Notes: a model not told the origin generated them from the sequence alone. Positions 15,459 through 24,619 are shown, counted from the stretch's first letter. The stretch: 29,000 nt of DNA from JBKHBQ01 sp046542305 (GCA_046542305.1 JBKHBQ010000010.1:1-29000), one strand, 5' to 3'. Numbers and translations are program-made.

Positions 15459-16004
15459 TTACCGGTTCATCGTTCCACCCTGCATCATTCCGCCCTTATC
15501 TGTCATCATGTTCTTCAGGGTTTCTTTTTGTTCATCAGTCAGCAATGCTTTCATTTCCTTAACCGTTTCGTAGGCTGCCACCCGCATGTCGATCTTTGTA
15601 TCGGCGCATTGTTGCAATTGTTGTTTTAACTGTGCGGCCGAAGGCATGTCGTCGAGCATCTTCTCCATTTTCATCTGCTTTTTGGTAAGTTGGGCCCGGT
15701 GATCAATCTGTTGCTTCCTGAATTCGGTTTGCAGATCGATCATCTTGTTTACCTGATCTTCGCTGAGTGAAAGCTGCTGCTGCATGTCCGGCAGCTTGTT
15801 TACCATCATCATGTACTTCATCATGGGCATTTTCTGGTTCATCATCTGTCCGCACATCGGGCACATTCCTCCCTGCATCATGCCGCTTTTTTGCATCATC
15901 ATGGACTGGTCGTTTTGCCGGTTCATTTGCTCTTGCATCTGGGCTGTTGCTGTAAAAGATGCGAGGATGAACATGCTTGTTAAAATAATCGCTAAATTTT
16001 TCAT
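15459..16004 (-). CDS. Met-rich Spy/CpxP-like periplasmic protein
   Basis: The 181-residue product starts with a signal peptide (MKNLAIILTSMFILASFTATAQ). Residues about 25-75 are extremely Met-rich and contain MCPMCGQMM, a plausible Cu(I)/Ag(I) or other soft-metal site. The remainder is helical with the Spy-like LTXXQ-type arrangement (LSLSEDQVNKMIDLQTEF, LLTDEQKETLKNM), typical of periplasmic chaperone or metal-resistance proteins such as Spy, CpxP and CnrX. The C-terminus is again Met/Gly-rich (KGGMMQGGTMNR). The remains of a DUF3347-type copper-efflux gene lie about 230 bp upstream. A role in envelope metal stress is inferred. Confidence 0.72.
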   Translation of the reverse strand: MKNLAIILTSMFILASFTATAQMQEQMNRQNDQSMMMQKSGMMQGGMCPMCGQMMNQKMPMMKYMMMVNKLPDMQQQLSLSEDQVNKMIDLQTEFRKQQIDHRAQLTKKQMKMEKMLDDMPSAAQLKQQLQQCADTKIDMRVAAYETVKEMKALLTDEQKETLKNMMTDKGGMMQGGTMNR

Positions 16005-16232
16005 GGTAATACTTTTTTTGTTTAAACTTTATTTTAGCAGGCAATTTTGTCGCCCGAAATCCTGATGGTACCGAATGAATCGTGCCATAATTCAGCGTGA
16101 CAGGCGAATGGCAGGCATAACTGTATTTTACTGCTTTTCGCAATACAGCAATCTGACCGGTTTGGGTAAAAATGTCCACATCCTTTGCATTTCCTGCAAA
16201 AGGAAGCATGTGCATCCAGCAGGTTGAATCTG

Positions 16233-16410
16233 TTATTTGCTTTCCCGAATTAGTTCCCTTACTTCGCCGCAGGTGCGCATCATGTTGCCGTAGTAGGGAT
16301 TTCTGATCTGCTCTGCGGTGCTGAACCGGGTATGCGCCGCGGTTATTGCCGGCCATTAGACTATACTGAGAAGATATGGAAAAGAATGGGCTATTGTAAC
16401 TGCTCACCTT
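16233..16410 (-). pseudogene. Frameshifted C-terminal remnant of a DUF3347-type copper-efflux protein
   Basis: On the minus strand one frame reads SQYSLMAGNNRGAY (to about 16335); from there the +1 frame reads RFSTAEQIRNPYYGNMMRTC then GEVRELIRESK and stops at 16233-16235. Joined, this matches the C-terminal pattern I recall for DUF3347 domains of Bacteroidota copper/silver efflux proteins (CPMA.NN.GA.W.S....IRNPYYG..ML.CGEV). A single extra C in the CCC near 16336 explains the shift, and YSLM where CPM is expected shows further decay. No start or upstream domain is found. The rest of 16005-16610 (leaders of the genes on each side) shows no gene. Confidence 0.6.
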
Positions 16411-16610
16411 TTTCAGGCAGGTTTTTATGCGTTGAAGTTGAATTAAATTCCCGGGGGGAAAAATACATTGGAAGGTTCAGGGAAACCTGACCCAAAGAGT
16501 GATACTGTATTCATGAAAAAAGAAAACAGGTTCTGCAAAAAAATGTTAAGAATATGCACATCTTTAGTACTTTTACGCGTTCATATTACCACTTCTGCTT
16601 CTGATCGGTT

Positions 16611-18107
16611 ATGCTCATGATGAACGGACATTCAAAAACAGGCTTTTTTCAGTTATTCGATTACATCTCTTCTCCGTGGTTTTTTTTCGATTCCAAACTG
16701 ATCATACTTTATGTCAATCATGCTTTCAGGCAACTTGTGGGCGCTGCAAACTCCGATGGTGAAGTGCTTTCCATTACGTCCATATTTGATTTTGCATTGA
16801 CGGATGACGAATTAAAAGGGCTTTTACTTACAGAATGCAAGGGTTTGCAACAGGGCCTGGAGATTGATTTCACCTCTCCTTTGGCAGAATTTCCCGAAGG
16901 CAAGCTGCTTGTTTCGAAATTCAGCGACGGAGGGCATTGTGTTTTTGCAGGAATGGTGGCCTATCCGGCAAAGCAAAAGAATAAACCCCGACCGGATGTA
17001 TCAGATCACCACCTGTTCAGCATGCTGCTTAATGAACTGCCCGATGCCATCTATTTTAAAGACCGCGACGGCAAGTTTTTCCTCACCAACAGATTGCACA
17101 CCAAAAAGCTGGGTTTTAAGGATGTAAATGATTTTATCGGGAAAACAGATTACGATCTTTTTGGCAAAGAACATGCCCAACAGGCTTTTGAGGATGAGCA
17201 GGAGGTGATCAGGACGGGCAAAACCATTTCGAAGGAAGAAAAGGAAAACCGGCTCGACGGATCCATCACCTGGGCTTCCACTTCCAAAATGCCGCTTCGC
17301 GATAAAGCGGGCCTAATCGTGGGGACGTTCGGTATTTCCAAGGACATTACCCGGATCAAGGAGGTGGAACACGAACTGCGAAAAACGCAAAAACAACTTC
17401 AGGAAGCCAATGCCGCCAAGGATATGTTTTTCTCGATTATTGCCCATGATTTGAAAAATCCCTTCAACAGCCTAATCGGGCTGAGTGAAATGATGATGGA
17501 GGACTACGAGAGGCTTAGCGATGATGAAAAAAAGGATATGATCGCAAATTTGCACGGCATATCCGAGTCTACCTACAACCTGCTGGAAAACCTGCTCGAC
17601 TGGTCGCGGGTGCAAACCGGCTCCATGACGGTAAATGTTGAACCGATTTGCCTGTGCAATCTGGCTGAAGATGTGATGGATTTGCTCGAAGCGCAGGCCA
17701 GGACCAAAAGGATCAATCTTACGAATAACCTCAAAAAGAATGTTTGGGTTTCCGCAGATAAAAACATGCTTCGCACCATTTTCAGAAACCTGGTAAGCAA
17801 TGCCATTAAATTCACCAACCCCGGTGGCATGGTGACGATTGACGGGGATGCGGATGGCTCATTCTGTCGCTTTTGGGTGCAGGACAATGGCGTGGGCATA
17901 GAAAGTGTATATCTTGAAAAACTCTTTCAAATATCAGAAACCGTTAAAACCTACGGCACCAACGACGAAAGCGGTACAGGCCTCGGGCTGATCCTCTGCC
18001 GCGAATTTGCCGAACGCAACGGCGGGAAAATCACCGTGGAAAGTGCGCCCGGTAAAGGCAGCCGGTTTACGGTGGAGCTGCAGGGAGAGGATGTTGGAAA
18101 ATTTTAA
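16611..18107 (+). CDS. Soluble PAS-domain sensor histidine kinase
   Basis: The 498-residue product has no signal or membrane segment. Residues about 12-110 look like a degenerate PAS fold (YISSPWFFFDSKLIILYVNH); about 128-255 form a second, typical PAS domain (LPDAIYFKDRDGKFFLTN, ending in GISKDITRIKEVE). A coiled linker leads to the HisKA domain with H279 in FSIIAHDLKNPFNSL, then the ATPase domain: N box RNLVSNAIKF, G1 DNGVGI, G2 GTGLGL. It should autophosphorylate on His in response to a cytoplasmic ligand, redox or energy signal. No response regulator is adjacent, so its partner is elsewhere. The exact start is uncertain among closely spaced Met codons at 16611, 16617 and 16620. Confidence 0.92.
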   Translation: MLMMNGHSKTGFFQLFDYISSPWFFFDSKLIILYVNHAFRQLVGAANSDGEVLSITSIFDFALTDDELKGLLLTECKGLQQGLEIDFTSPLAEFPEGKLLVSKFSDGGHCVFAGMVAYPAKQKNKPRPDVSDHHLFSMLLNELPDAIYFKDRDGKFFLTNRLHTKKLGFKDVNDFIGKTDYDLFGKEHAQQAFEDEQEVIRTGKTISKEEKENRLDGSITWASTSKMPLRDKAGLIVGTFGISKDITRIKEVEHELRKTQKQLQEANAAKDMFFSIIAHDLKNPFNSLIGLSEMMMEDYERLSDDEKKDMIANLHGISESTYNLLENLLDWSRVQTGSMTVNVEPICLCNLAEDVMDLLEAQARTKRINLTNNLKKNVWVSADKNMLRTIFRNLVSNAIKFTNPGGMVTIDGDADGSFCRFWVQDNGVGIESVYLEKLFQISETVKTYGTNDESGTGLGLILCREFAERNGGKITVESAPGKGSRFTVELQGEDVGKF

Positions 18108-18254
18108 TGATTCGTTATTCGTTTATCGATTATTTGATCTTCTGGTTAATGGTTAATCGTTCATGGCCTTTGCTGCGCTTCGGCAATGTAAACTGCTGAA
18201 CCGCCCTTGCTGGGCTTCGGCGAGGCAGGCCCTGCTCATCTCCCCAAAAACCGT

Positions 18255-18262
18255 TACCTTTG
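18255..18262 (+). promoter_or_regulatory. -7 promoter element of the GH31 gene
   Basis: TACCTTTG matches the Bacteroidota -7 consensus TAnnTTTG perfectly and ends 24 bases before the ATG at 18287. It covers the alternative TTG codon at 18260, which argues against that start. The upstream 18108-18250 stretch is low-complexity DNA with no gene. Confidence 0.5.
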
Positions 18263-18286
18263 TGTTCCACCAAAAGACTTAAACTC

Positions 18287-21200
18287 ATGCCTAAATATTC
18301 CCTCCTTTTAGCCGTTTTGATATTTTCTTTTTCATTCCTAAAGTCGCAGCCTTACGGCGAACTGGTCGGCGACCGCGTTGTGGCTTTCTATCCGGAAAAC
18401 TTTAATGCCTCCCAAACGCTTCCTTCGTTTGCACTGATTGAAGAACCCGACAGTATTGGTCCAGTGCCGGACGACTGGCAGATTGCTCCTGAATTCTACA
18501 GTGAACCTGGATTATCCAATGCCCGCATTCATTTTCCTGACGGGACCGATCTTTACGGAACCGGTGAGGTGGTAGGGCCGCTGCGGCGAAACGGCACAGA
18601 GGTGATTATGTGGAACACCGATAACTATGGCTACTGGACCGCCAATGGAAAACGCCTTTACCAGTCGCATCCCTGGATCATGGGCGTGCGTAGCGACGGC
18701 GCCAGCTTTGGCATTCTGGTGGACCATACCTGGAAACAAACCTTCTTTCTTGACGATCCCATCGAAATCAAATCCGAAGGGCCTCCGTTTCGCATCCTGG
18801 TCATCGAGCGCGAATCGCCACAGGAAATGATGAAGGCACTGGCTATGCTTACCGGCGCCATTGATTTGCCGCCGCTTTGGGCGCTGGGCTATCATCAGTG
18901 CCGCTATTCCTACTATCCCGACGACCGGGTGATGGAGATCGCTGCGGAGTTCCGGGAACGGAATCTGCCCTGTGATGTGATCTGGATGGACATCGATTAT
19001 ATGGATGGTTATCGCGTGTTTACCTTCGATCCGTTGGGCTTTCCCGATCCGGAGGGTTTGAATGCGTACCTCCATCAGCGCGGCTTCAAATCCATCTGGA
19101 TGATCGATCCGGGTGTGAAAAAAGATCCCGGTTATTTTGTGTATGATTCAGGCACTGAAAATGATGTGTGGGTTCAGCAATCCAATGGTGAAACCTACAT
19201 TGGCGATGTGTGGCCGGGCCCGTGCACCTTTCCGGACTATACTATGCCCGAAGCCCGCATCTGGTGGTCAGGTTTGTATCAGGATTTCATGGCTACCGGC
19301 ATCGACGGGGTGTGGAACGATATGAACGAACCGGCAGTATTTGACGGTCCCGGCGGAACCATGCCTGATGATAATATTCATCGCGGCGGCGGAGGGCTGC
19401 CCCAGGATGTGCATCTGCGTTATCACAACGTGTATGGTTACCTGATGGTGCAGGCTTCACGCGAGGGCATCCTGCAGGCAAATCCTGAAAAGCGGCCTTT
19501 TGTGCTCACACGCGCCAATTATCTCGGCGGACACCGGTTTGCCGCTACCTGGACCGGCGACAATGTGTCAAGTACGGAACATATGAAACTTTCCGTTCCC
19601 ATGGCGCTCACACTAGGACTTTCCGGGCAGCCGTTCTCTGGTCCCGACATTGGCGGGTTTGTCGGATCGCCATCGCCTGAACTGATGGGGCAGTGGATGG
19701 CGTTGGGTGCATTTTATCCGTTTTCGAGAAATCATACGAGCGTAGGCACCGGCGATCAGGAGCCCTGGTCGTTCGGTGAGGAGATCGAAGAGGTATCGCG
19801 TACCGCACTGAATCGCAGGTATCGCCTGCTGCCTTATTTCTACACGCTTTTTCGCGAAGCTTCCCTAAATGGCATGCCGTTGATGCAGCCGGTTTTCTTT
19901 GCCGATCCCGCGGATCTTTCCCTTCGTGAAGAAGACGAGGCTTTTATGCTTGGTTCCGATTTGCTGATCGTTCCCCGCTGGGCTGATAATCCGGCTCTGC
20001 CTGCAGGTAATTGGCGACAGATCTCTATTGCCGGTGAGGCTGAAGATGATCTTTACCAGCCGGAAATGCTGCAGCGTGGCGGATCGGTTATTCCGTTGGC
20101 ACAGCCGATGCAGAGCACGGCTTATTTTCAACCCGATTCCATTACGCTGATCGTGCTGCCTGATGAGGATCAATTTGCTGAAGGGAGTTTATATGCCGAT
20201 GCCGGCGAAGGCTGGGACTATTTAGAAGGTCAATATGCACTGACGGAATTTACCGCAGTACCGGTGGCCGCCGACAGCCTTCTGGTGAGTTGCAGTCATC
20301 TGGAAGGCCAGTGGGAAATTTCAGGCAGAAAATATCGTGTTGGGGTGGTTTCCAATTATGGGATACACTACTCATCCTGGACTTCGGATACGCTGATCAG
20401 GGTTTGGATGCCGCCGGAAGTCTCCGTTACACTTACCAGCCCGGAGGACGGGCAGCAGTTTCCGGAAGGAGCTGATGTGTTCCTGTCGGCAGTGGTAGAA
20501 AGCGAAGCCGTTGTGGAAAAGGTGGAGTTTTACAGGGAAAAGCTGCTCATTGGCGAGGATGCTGATGCACCGTATGAATTTACATGGATTGATCCGGAAA
20601 ACGGATTGCATGATATCACCGCTGCCGCTGTAATTTTTGATACAGTATTGGTACACTCGGAGGTTGCTTCCATTGTCGTGGGTGACTTTGGCAGCGGTTC
20701 GATCCTGAGCCAGATTTGGTACGATATTCCGGGCGTGTGGGTCGAAAATCTGACCATGAACCCGCGCTATCCTGCCGATCCGGATGAGAACAATTACCTG
20801 GATTCTTTTTCAACGCCTGTGGAAACAGCCGACCATTATGGGCGGCGGGTGCTGGGATATGTACATCCGCCGGTGAGCGGCTACTACAGGTTCTGGATCA
20901 GCGGCGACGATTACTGCGAACTTTGGCTAAGTACCGATTCTACTTTTAACAACCGGCAGTTGATCGCCGAGGTTCCCGGTTGGACTCTGCCCGGGGAGTG
21001 GGAAAAATATCCCGAGCAGCAATCCCTTACGGTTTCGCTGGCAAAAGGCGAGAAGTATTGCATCATGGCATTGCAAAAAGAAGAAGCAGGAGGTGACTTT
21101 GTAGAAGTGGCATGGGATATCCCGGGTAATCAGCGTGAAGTGATCTCCGGAGTGTACCTCTCTCCTTATGATGAAGATGCTGCTGCCTTACCATCGCCGA

Positions 21201-21442
21201 CTGCGGCCGCAGGTTTGCAAATCTATCCCAACCCGGCGGAGGACGTGCTTTACCTGAAAACCGGAGGCACCCCTGGTACTGCCGTGATCAGTGACCTCTT
21301 TGGCAGGAAACGCCTCAGCATGAAAATCGAAAATCCGGGCACAACCTGCCGGATTCCGGTTGCTGACCTGCCTCCGGGATTATATTTCCTGAAGTGGCAG
21401 CACGGTAACCTGAAGGAAGTTTTAAAATTTATTGTACGCTAA
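18287..21442 (+). CDS. Secreted GH31 alpha-glucosidase with Ig-like, PA14-like and type IX sorting domains
   Basis: The product has 1051 residues. A signal peptide (MPKYSLLLAVLIFSFSFLKS) is followed by the GH31 N-terminal beta domain (to about 180) and the catalytic barrel (about 185-530) with WMDIDYMDGY, the nucleophile D345 in WNDMNEP, and the acid/base D425 in TWTGDN. Beyond the GH31 C-terminal beta domains come a bacterial Ig-like domain (about 710-800, VTLTSPEDGQQFPEGADVFL), a PA14-like domain (about 800-965, probably carbohydrate binding), and a type IX C-terminal domain (from about 976, LQIYPNPAEDVLYLK). It probably releases glucose from alpha-glucans at the cell surface or outside. 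The start is fixed by the promoter and signal peptide. The DUF6377 regulator follows 68 bp later. Confidence 0.93.
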   Translation: MPKYSLLLAVLIFSFSFLKSQPYGELVGDRVVAFYPENFNASQTLPSFALIEEPDSIGPVPDDWQIAPEFYSEPGLSNARIHFPDGTDLYGTGEVVGPLRRNGTEVIMWNTDNYGYWTANGKRLYQSHPWIMGVRSDGASFGILVDHTWKQTFFLDDPIEIKSEGPPFRILVIERESPQEMMKALAMLTGAIDLPPLWALGYHQCRYSYYPDDRVMEIAAEFRERNLPCDVIWMDIDYMDGYRVFTFDPLGFPDPEGLNAYLHQRGFKSIWMIDPGVKKDPGYFVYDSGTENDVWVQQSNGETYIGDVWPGPCTFPDYTMPEARIWWSGLYQDFMATGIDGVWNDMNEPAVFDGPGGTMPDDNIHRGGGGLPQDVHLRYHNVYGYLMVQASREGILQANPEKRPFVLTRANYLGGHRFAATWTGDNVSSTEHMKLSVPMALTLGLSGQPFSGPDIGGFVGSPSPELMGQWMALGAFYPFSRNHTSVGTGDQEPWSFGEEIEEVSRTALNRRYRLLPYFYTLFREASLNGMPLMQPVFFADPADLSLREEDEAFMLGSDLLIVPRWADNPALPAGNWRQISIAGEAEDDLYQPEMLQRGGSVIPLAQPMQSTAYFQPDSITLIVLPDEDQFAEGSLYADAGEGWDYLEGQYALTEFTAVPVAADSLLVSCSHLEGQWEISGRKYRVGVVSNYGIHYSSWTSDTLIRVWMPPEVSVTLTSPEDGQQFPEGADVFLSAVVESEAVVEKVEFYREKLLIGEDADAPYEFTWIDPENGLHDITAAAVIFDTVLVHSEVASIVVGDFGSGSILSQIWYDIPGVWVENLTMNPRYPADPDENNYLDSFSTPVETADHYGRRVLGYVHPPVSGYYRFWISGDDYCELWLSTDSTFNNRQLIAEVPGWTLPGEWEKYPEQQSLTVSLAKGEKYCIMALQKEEAGGDFVEVAWDIPGNQREVISGVYLSPYDEDAAALPSPTAAAGLQIYPNPAEDVLYLKTGGTPGTAVISDLFGRKRLSMKIENPGTTCRIPVADLPPGLYFLKWQHGNLKEVLKFIVR

Positions 21443-21510
21443 ACTGCCAAATTGCTGTATCTTTATCATCGGTTTTTTTTACTATATTTCAACTTAACTG
21501 CCTGATAAAT

Positions 21511-23115
21511 ATGCGCAAACTTCTGGTTACGGTGATGCTGGTTTGTTCCTCAATCGTTGTGCTTTCAAATAATAAAACCGATAGCTTGCTGCGGGTGCTC
21601 GACCAGGTGATTGAACAGCAGGATGAGTACCGTGCTCAAAAATTAGCCCGGATATCCTTACTAAAACAGGAACTAAGGAATATTCCTGCGGTTTCGGTGC
21701 AGGAGCAGTTTAATATCTATAGCCGGTTGTTTTCGGAATATGAATCCTTTATTTACGATTCGGCGTTTTATTATGCCTCCAGAATGCAGGAAATTGCCTA
21801 TGATCTCGGTAACCGGGACCTCATCGCACTGGCTAAACTGAAAATGAGTTTTGTCCTGCTCTCATCCGGGATGTTTCACGAAGCCATCGATACCCTGAAA
21901 AGTATCAGTCCGCGCCGGTTTTTGATGGAGCGCAAGGTAGAGTACTACGGATACCTGGTTCGGGCATATTTCGATATGGCAGACTATGCCAACGATCCCC
22001 ACTTCAGACCCATTTATTTCGATTCGGCCGGAAAATATGTAGAAAAAATCATGAAGATCGCCGACGATTCCTACTATCAGAAATGGATGTTCAAAGCGCT
22101 GGAAATGATGCGAATCGAAAATTCAGACAGTGCCCGGTTTTATTACGAAAAAGTACTTCACGAATTCGACCTGAGTACACATATGGATGCCATTGTGTAT
22201 TCGAGCCTGGGCCAGTTTTACGAACGGAAGGGCGACACGGCCAGGGCAATTCAGAATTATACCAAATCCGCGATTGCCGACATCAAAAGCTCAACCACAG
22301 AAACCACCGCTCTGCGCGACCTGGCCTCGCTGCTCTACAGCCGGGAGAGAATACCCGAAGCCTACAGGTACATACGCATGGCTACTGCCGATGCACAATT
22401 TTACGGTGCCCGGCAGCGATCGTTCCAGATATCCACCATCCTGCCCATTATTGAGGGCGAAAAACTCAAGATTACCGAAGAGCAGAAAAACCTGCTCGAA
22501 AGCTATGTGATTGCCCTGACCATTCTTTCAGCAGTCATCCTGTTTTTTGTGGCAGTCATACTTTGGCAACTCATTAAACTCAGAAAGGCAAGAAAAACAA
22601 TTCTCGACAAAAATGCTGAGCTCACCAGGCTTAACGAAAACCTCGAAGAAGCCAATAAAATCAAAGAAGAATACATCGGGTATTATTTCAATATCAGCAC
22701 CAACTATATCGATCAGCTCGAATTTTTGAAGGAAAACCTGAAACGCAACCTGCTCAACAACCGGGTTGACAATGTGCAGGCCATGATCGACAAACTCAAC
22801 ATCAAAAACGAAAGAGAACAGCTGTTTTATAATTTCGATAAAATTTTCCTTAAACTGTTCCCGGATTTCGTGGAACATTTCAATTCGTTGTTCGAGCAAA
22901 AAGACCGCATCGAACTGGAAAAGGAGGACACCCTGAACACCGATATGCGCATCTTTGCCCTCATCCGAATGGGCATTACCGAAAACGAAAAAATCGCCAA
23001 AATTCTCAACTTTTCCATCAACACCATCTATTCCTATAAAAACAGGATAAAGAAACGCTCGTTTGTACCTAATGAAGAATTCGAGGCACGTATCATGGAA
23101 ATCGAATCCATCTGA
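21511..23115 (+). CDS. DUF6377-type TPR membrane regulator with C-terminal HTH
   Basis: The 534-residue product has a signal peptide (MRKLLVTVMLVCSSIVVLS), a periplasmic TPR-like helical region (about 40-320; SSLGQFYERKGDTARAIQNY is a good repeat), one transmembrane helix (about 330-352), a coiled coil (about 355-395), and a cytoplasmic DUF6377-like part ending in a LuxR-like HTH (about 477-515, RMGITENEKIAKILNFSINT). Such proteins are common beside polysaccharide loci in Bacteroidota and are thought to pass a periplasmic sugar signal to transcription. The position 68 bp downstream of the GH31 gene fits regulation of glucan use. A loose promoter-like TATATTTC lies at 21484-21491. Confidence 0.88.
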   Translation: MRKLLVTVMLVCSSIVVLSNNKTDSLLRVLDQVIEQQDEYRAQKLARISLLKQELRNIPAVSVQEQFNIYSRLFSEYESFIYDSAFYYASRMQEIAYDLGNRDLIALAKLKMSFVLLSSGMFHEAIDTLKSISPRRFLMERKVEYYGYLVRAYFDMADYANDPHFRPIYFDSAGKYVEKIMKIADDSYYQKWMFKALEMMRIENSDSARFYYEKVLHEFDLSTHMDAIVYSSLGQFYERKGDTARAIQNYTKSAIADIKSSTTETTALRDLASLLYSRERIPEAYRYIRMATADAQFYGARQRSFQISTILPIIEGEKLKITEEQKNLLESYVIALTILSAVILFFVAVILWQLIKLRKARKTILDKNAELTRLNENLEEANKIKEEYIGYYFNISTNYIDQLEFLKENLKRNLLNNRVDNVQAMIDKLNIKNEREQLFYNFDKIFLKLFPDFVEHFNSLFEQKDRIELEKEDTLNTDMRIFALIRMGITENEKIAKILNFSINTIYSYKNRIKKRSFVPNEEFEARIMEIESI

Positions 23116-23276
23116 ACGTGGGTTTGATAAATCCGTTAAAGTTTCTTAAAGATTTAAAAGCATATTCATCCATCATTGCTGCTGTGCTGTAAGCGAGATG
23201 TGGTTTACCGTTGAAGAGGTATCATTCGCGAAGCGTTTGCATATAGGTGCTTTCCCCAAAAATGGCCGGGTTTTCG

Positions 23277-23284
23277 TATATTTG
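23277..23284 (+). promoter_or_regulatory. -7 promoter element of the 23332-24480 operon
   Basis: TATATTTG is a perfect match to the Bacteroidota TAnnTTTG element; TTTC at 23251-23254 is a weak -33 candidate 22 bp upstream. It gives a 5' leader of about 40 bases before the ATG at 23332. The rest of 23116-23276 shows no gene. Confidence 0.5.
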
Positions 23285-23331
23285 AAATTATTCCGGTTAA
23301 TTAATTATTTAACACAACAAAAGATTTAGTT

Positions 23332-23934
23332 ATGGCAGAAATTAAAATTGAAAAGAAAAAGACGGTTTGGCCATGGGTTTTGCTTGCCCTAATCATAGTG
23401 GCCATCCTGATTTACTTCCTGGCCACACCCGATGGTGATGACGACCGGGAAGAAGTAACCGAAACCACCACAATTGTCGGAACAGAGGAAAGCGACCTTC
23501 AGGATGTTGAAGAAAGAAACCAGGAGGTGATGGCCTATGTGAGCTGGATCGATACGAGTAGCTATCGGATGGGTTTGGATCATGAATATTCTCACGAGGC
23601 AATTACCAAACTAACCAATGCCGTTCAGGCAATGGCTGACGAAATTGGCTACGACGTGAGAACGGAACTGGGGCACGCAAAGGCTTACGCCGATTCCATC
23701 ACCCGCAATCCCTACAAAACTTCACATGCCGACATGATCAGAAGGGCTGCCGACATGATATCCATGGCGCTGGCCAATATGCAGGCGGCTCACTATCCGG
23801 GGCTGAATGCAGAGGCCCGCGACGTTGAAAATGCAGCAGATGACATTAAGCCAGGCGAACTGACCCTCGATCAGAAAGAACAAGTGAAAAACTTTTATAG
23901 GGAAGCCGCGGCATTATTGGAAAAAATGAATTAA
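23332..23934 (+). CDS. Membrane-anchored helical protein of unknown function
   Basis: The 200-residue product has a short basic N-terminus (AEIKIEKKK), one transmembrane helix (about 13-31, WPWVLLALIIVAILIYFLA), an acidic linker (DGDDDREEVTE), and about 140 mostly helical residues outside the membrane (EAITKLTNAVQAMADEIG, MISMALANMQAAHYPG). There are no catalytic motifs I recognise. It is co-transcribed with the PRC-barrel gene 24 bp downstream and has its own clear promoter. A stress or envelope role is possible but unproven. Confidence 0.75.
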   Translation: MAEIKIEKKKTVWPWVLLALIIVAILIYFLATPDGDDDREEVTETTTIVGTEESDLQDVEERNQEVMAYVSWIDTSSYRMGLDHEYSHEAITKLTNAVQAMADEIGYDVRTELGHAKAYADSITRNPYKTSHADMIRRAADMISMALANMQAAHYPGLNAEARDVENAADDIKPGELTLDQKEQVKNFYREAAALLEKMN

Positions 23935-23958
23935 CAAACCTTTAAAAAGAAAATCATT

Positions 23959-24480
23959 ATGAGCGACAATAATAAACGACTGTATTATCTGAAAGAACTC
24001 GACGATTATCGTGTAGCTTCCGGATACCACGACGTCCGGGGATGGGATGTTACGGATTCAAAAGATAAAATAATCGGCAAAGTGGATGGACTGATATCCA
24101 ATAAAAACACCGAACGTGTGGTGTACCTCGATGTGGAGGTGAATAAGGAACTGATCGAAGCAGGTCACAAGCCTTATCAGCAACCGGTAAGCGAAGGACC
24201 GCACGAAATCCTGAACAAGGAAGGCGAAAACCACCTGATCATCCCCGTAGGCATGGTAGATCTGGATGAAGATAACGAAAAGGTGATCAGCAATATAGTC
24301 GATTACGAATCCTTTTCGAATGCCAAGCGTTTCAAAGAAGGTGAGGAGATCACTTCAGAATATGAAATCACACTGTTGAAGCATTATACCGGCGACGAAA
24401 CCATTGTGGTAAAAGATGTGACCGACGAGTTTTACGACCGGCCGGAATTCAATACCACAACCAGGCGCACCGGAGATTAA
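23959..24480 (+). CDS. PRC-barrel domain protein
   Basis: The 173-residue protein is cytoplasmic and beta-rich. Residues about 18-60 form the PRC-barrel core (YHDVRGWDVTDSKDKIIGKV then DGLISNKNTERVVYLDVEV), and about 85-105 a second strand set (HLIIPVGMVDLDED). PRC barrels occur in photosynthetic reaction centre subunit H, RimM and many small stress proteins; this size and layout match the latter group. The C-terminal third is acidic and may be a tail interacting with a partner. It lies 24 bp after the membrane-anchored helical protein gene and ends at a strong terminator, so the two form one operon. Confidence 0.82.
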   Translation: MSDNNKRLYYLKELDDYRVASGYHDVRGWDVTDSKDKIIGKVDGLISNKNTERVVYLDVEVNKELIEAGHKPYQQPVSEGPHEILNKEGENHLIIPVGMVDLDEDNEKVISNIVDYESFSNAKRFKEGEEITSEYEITLLKHYTGDETIVVKDVTDEFYDRPEFNTTTRRTGD

Positions 24481-24556
24481 GACCCGGAGCCTGAATAAAA
24501 GCTAAAGATTAATTTATAGATGGCGGTTTATGCCATTTGTAAATCAATTGATTGAT

Positions 24557-24606
24557 GAAGCAGGGGCGGCAATTTTTTATATTTTGCGCCCCTGCTTCTT
24601 TTTTTT
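24557..24606 (+). terminator. Strong intrinsic terminator after the PRC-barrel gene
   Basis: GAAGCAGGGGCG (24557-24568) pairs perfectly with CGCCCCTGCTTC (24587-24598), a 12-bp GC-rich stem around an 18-base AT-rich loop, followed by eight T (24599-24606). It ends the 23332-24480 operon. Confidence 0.92.
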
Positions 24607-24619
24607 ATTGCCGATGTAA

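Noticed and set aside
15703..16407. A 234-residue minus-strand frame overlapping the Spy-like gene
   Set aside because: Its last part is the antisense-shifted reading of the Spy-like gene (same strand, other frame) and its first part is the frame-shifted DUF3347 remnant; it has no signal or own domain, and the Spy-like frame has a clear signal peptide.
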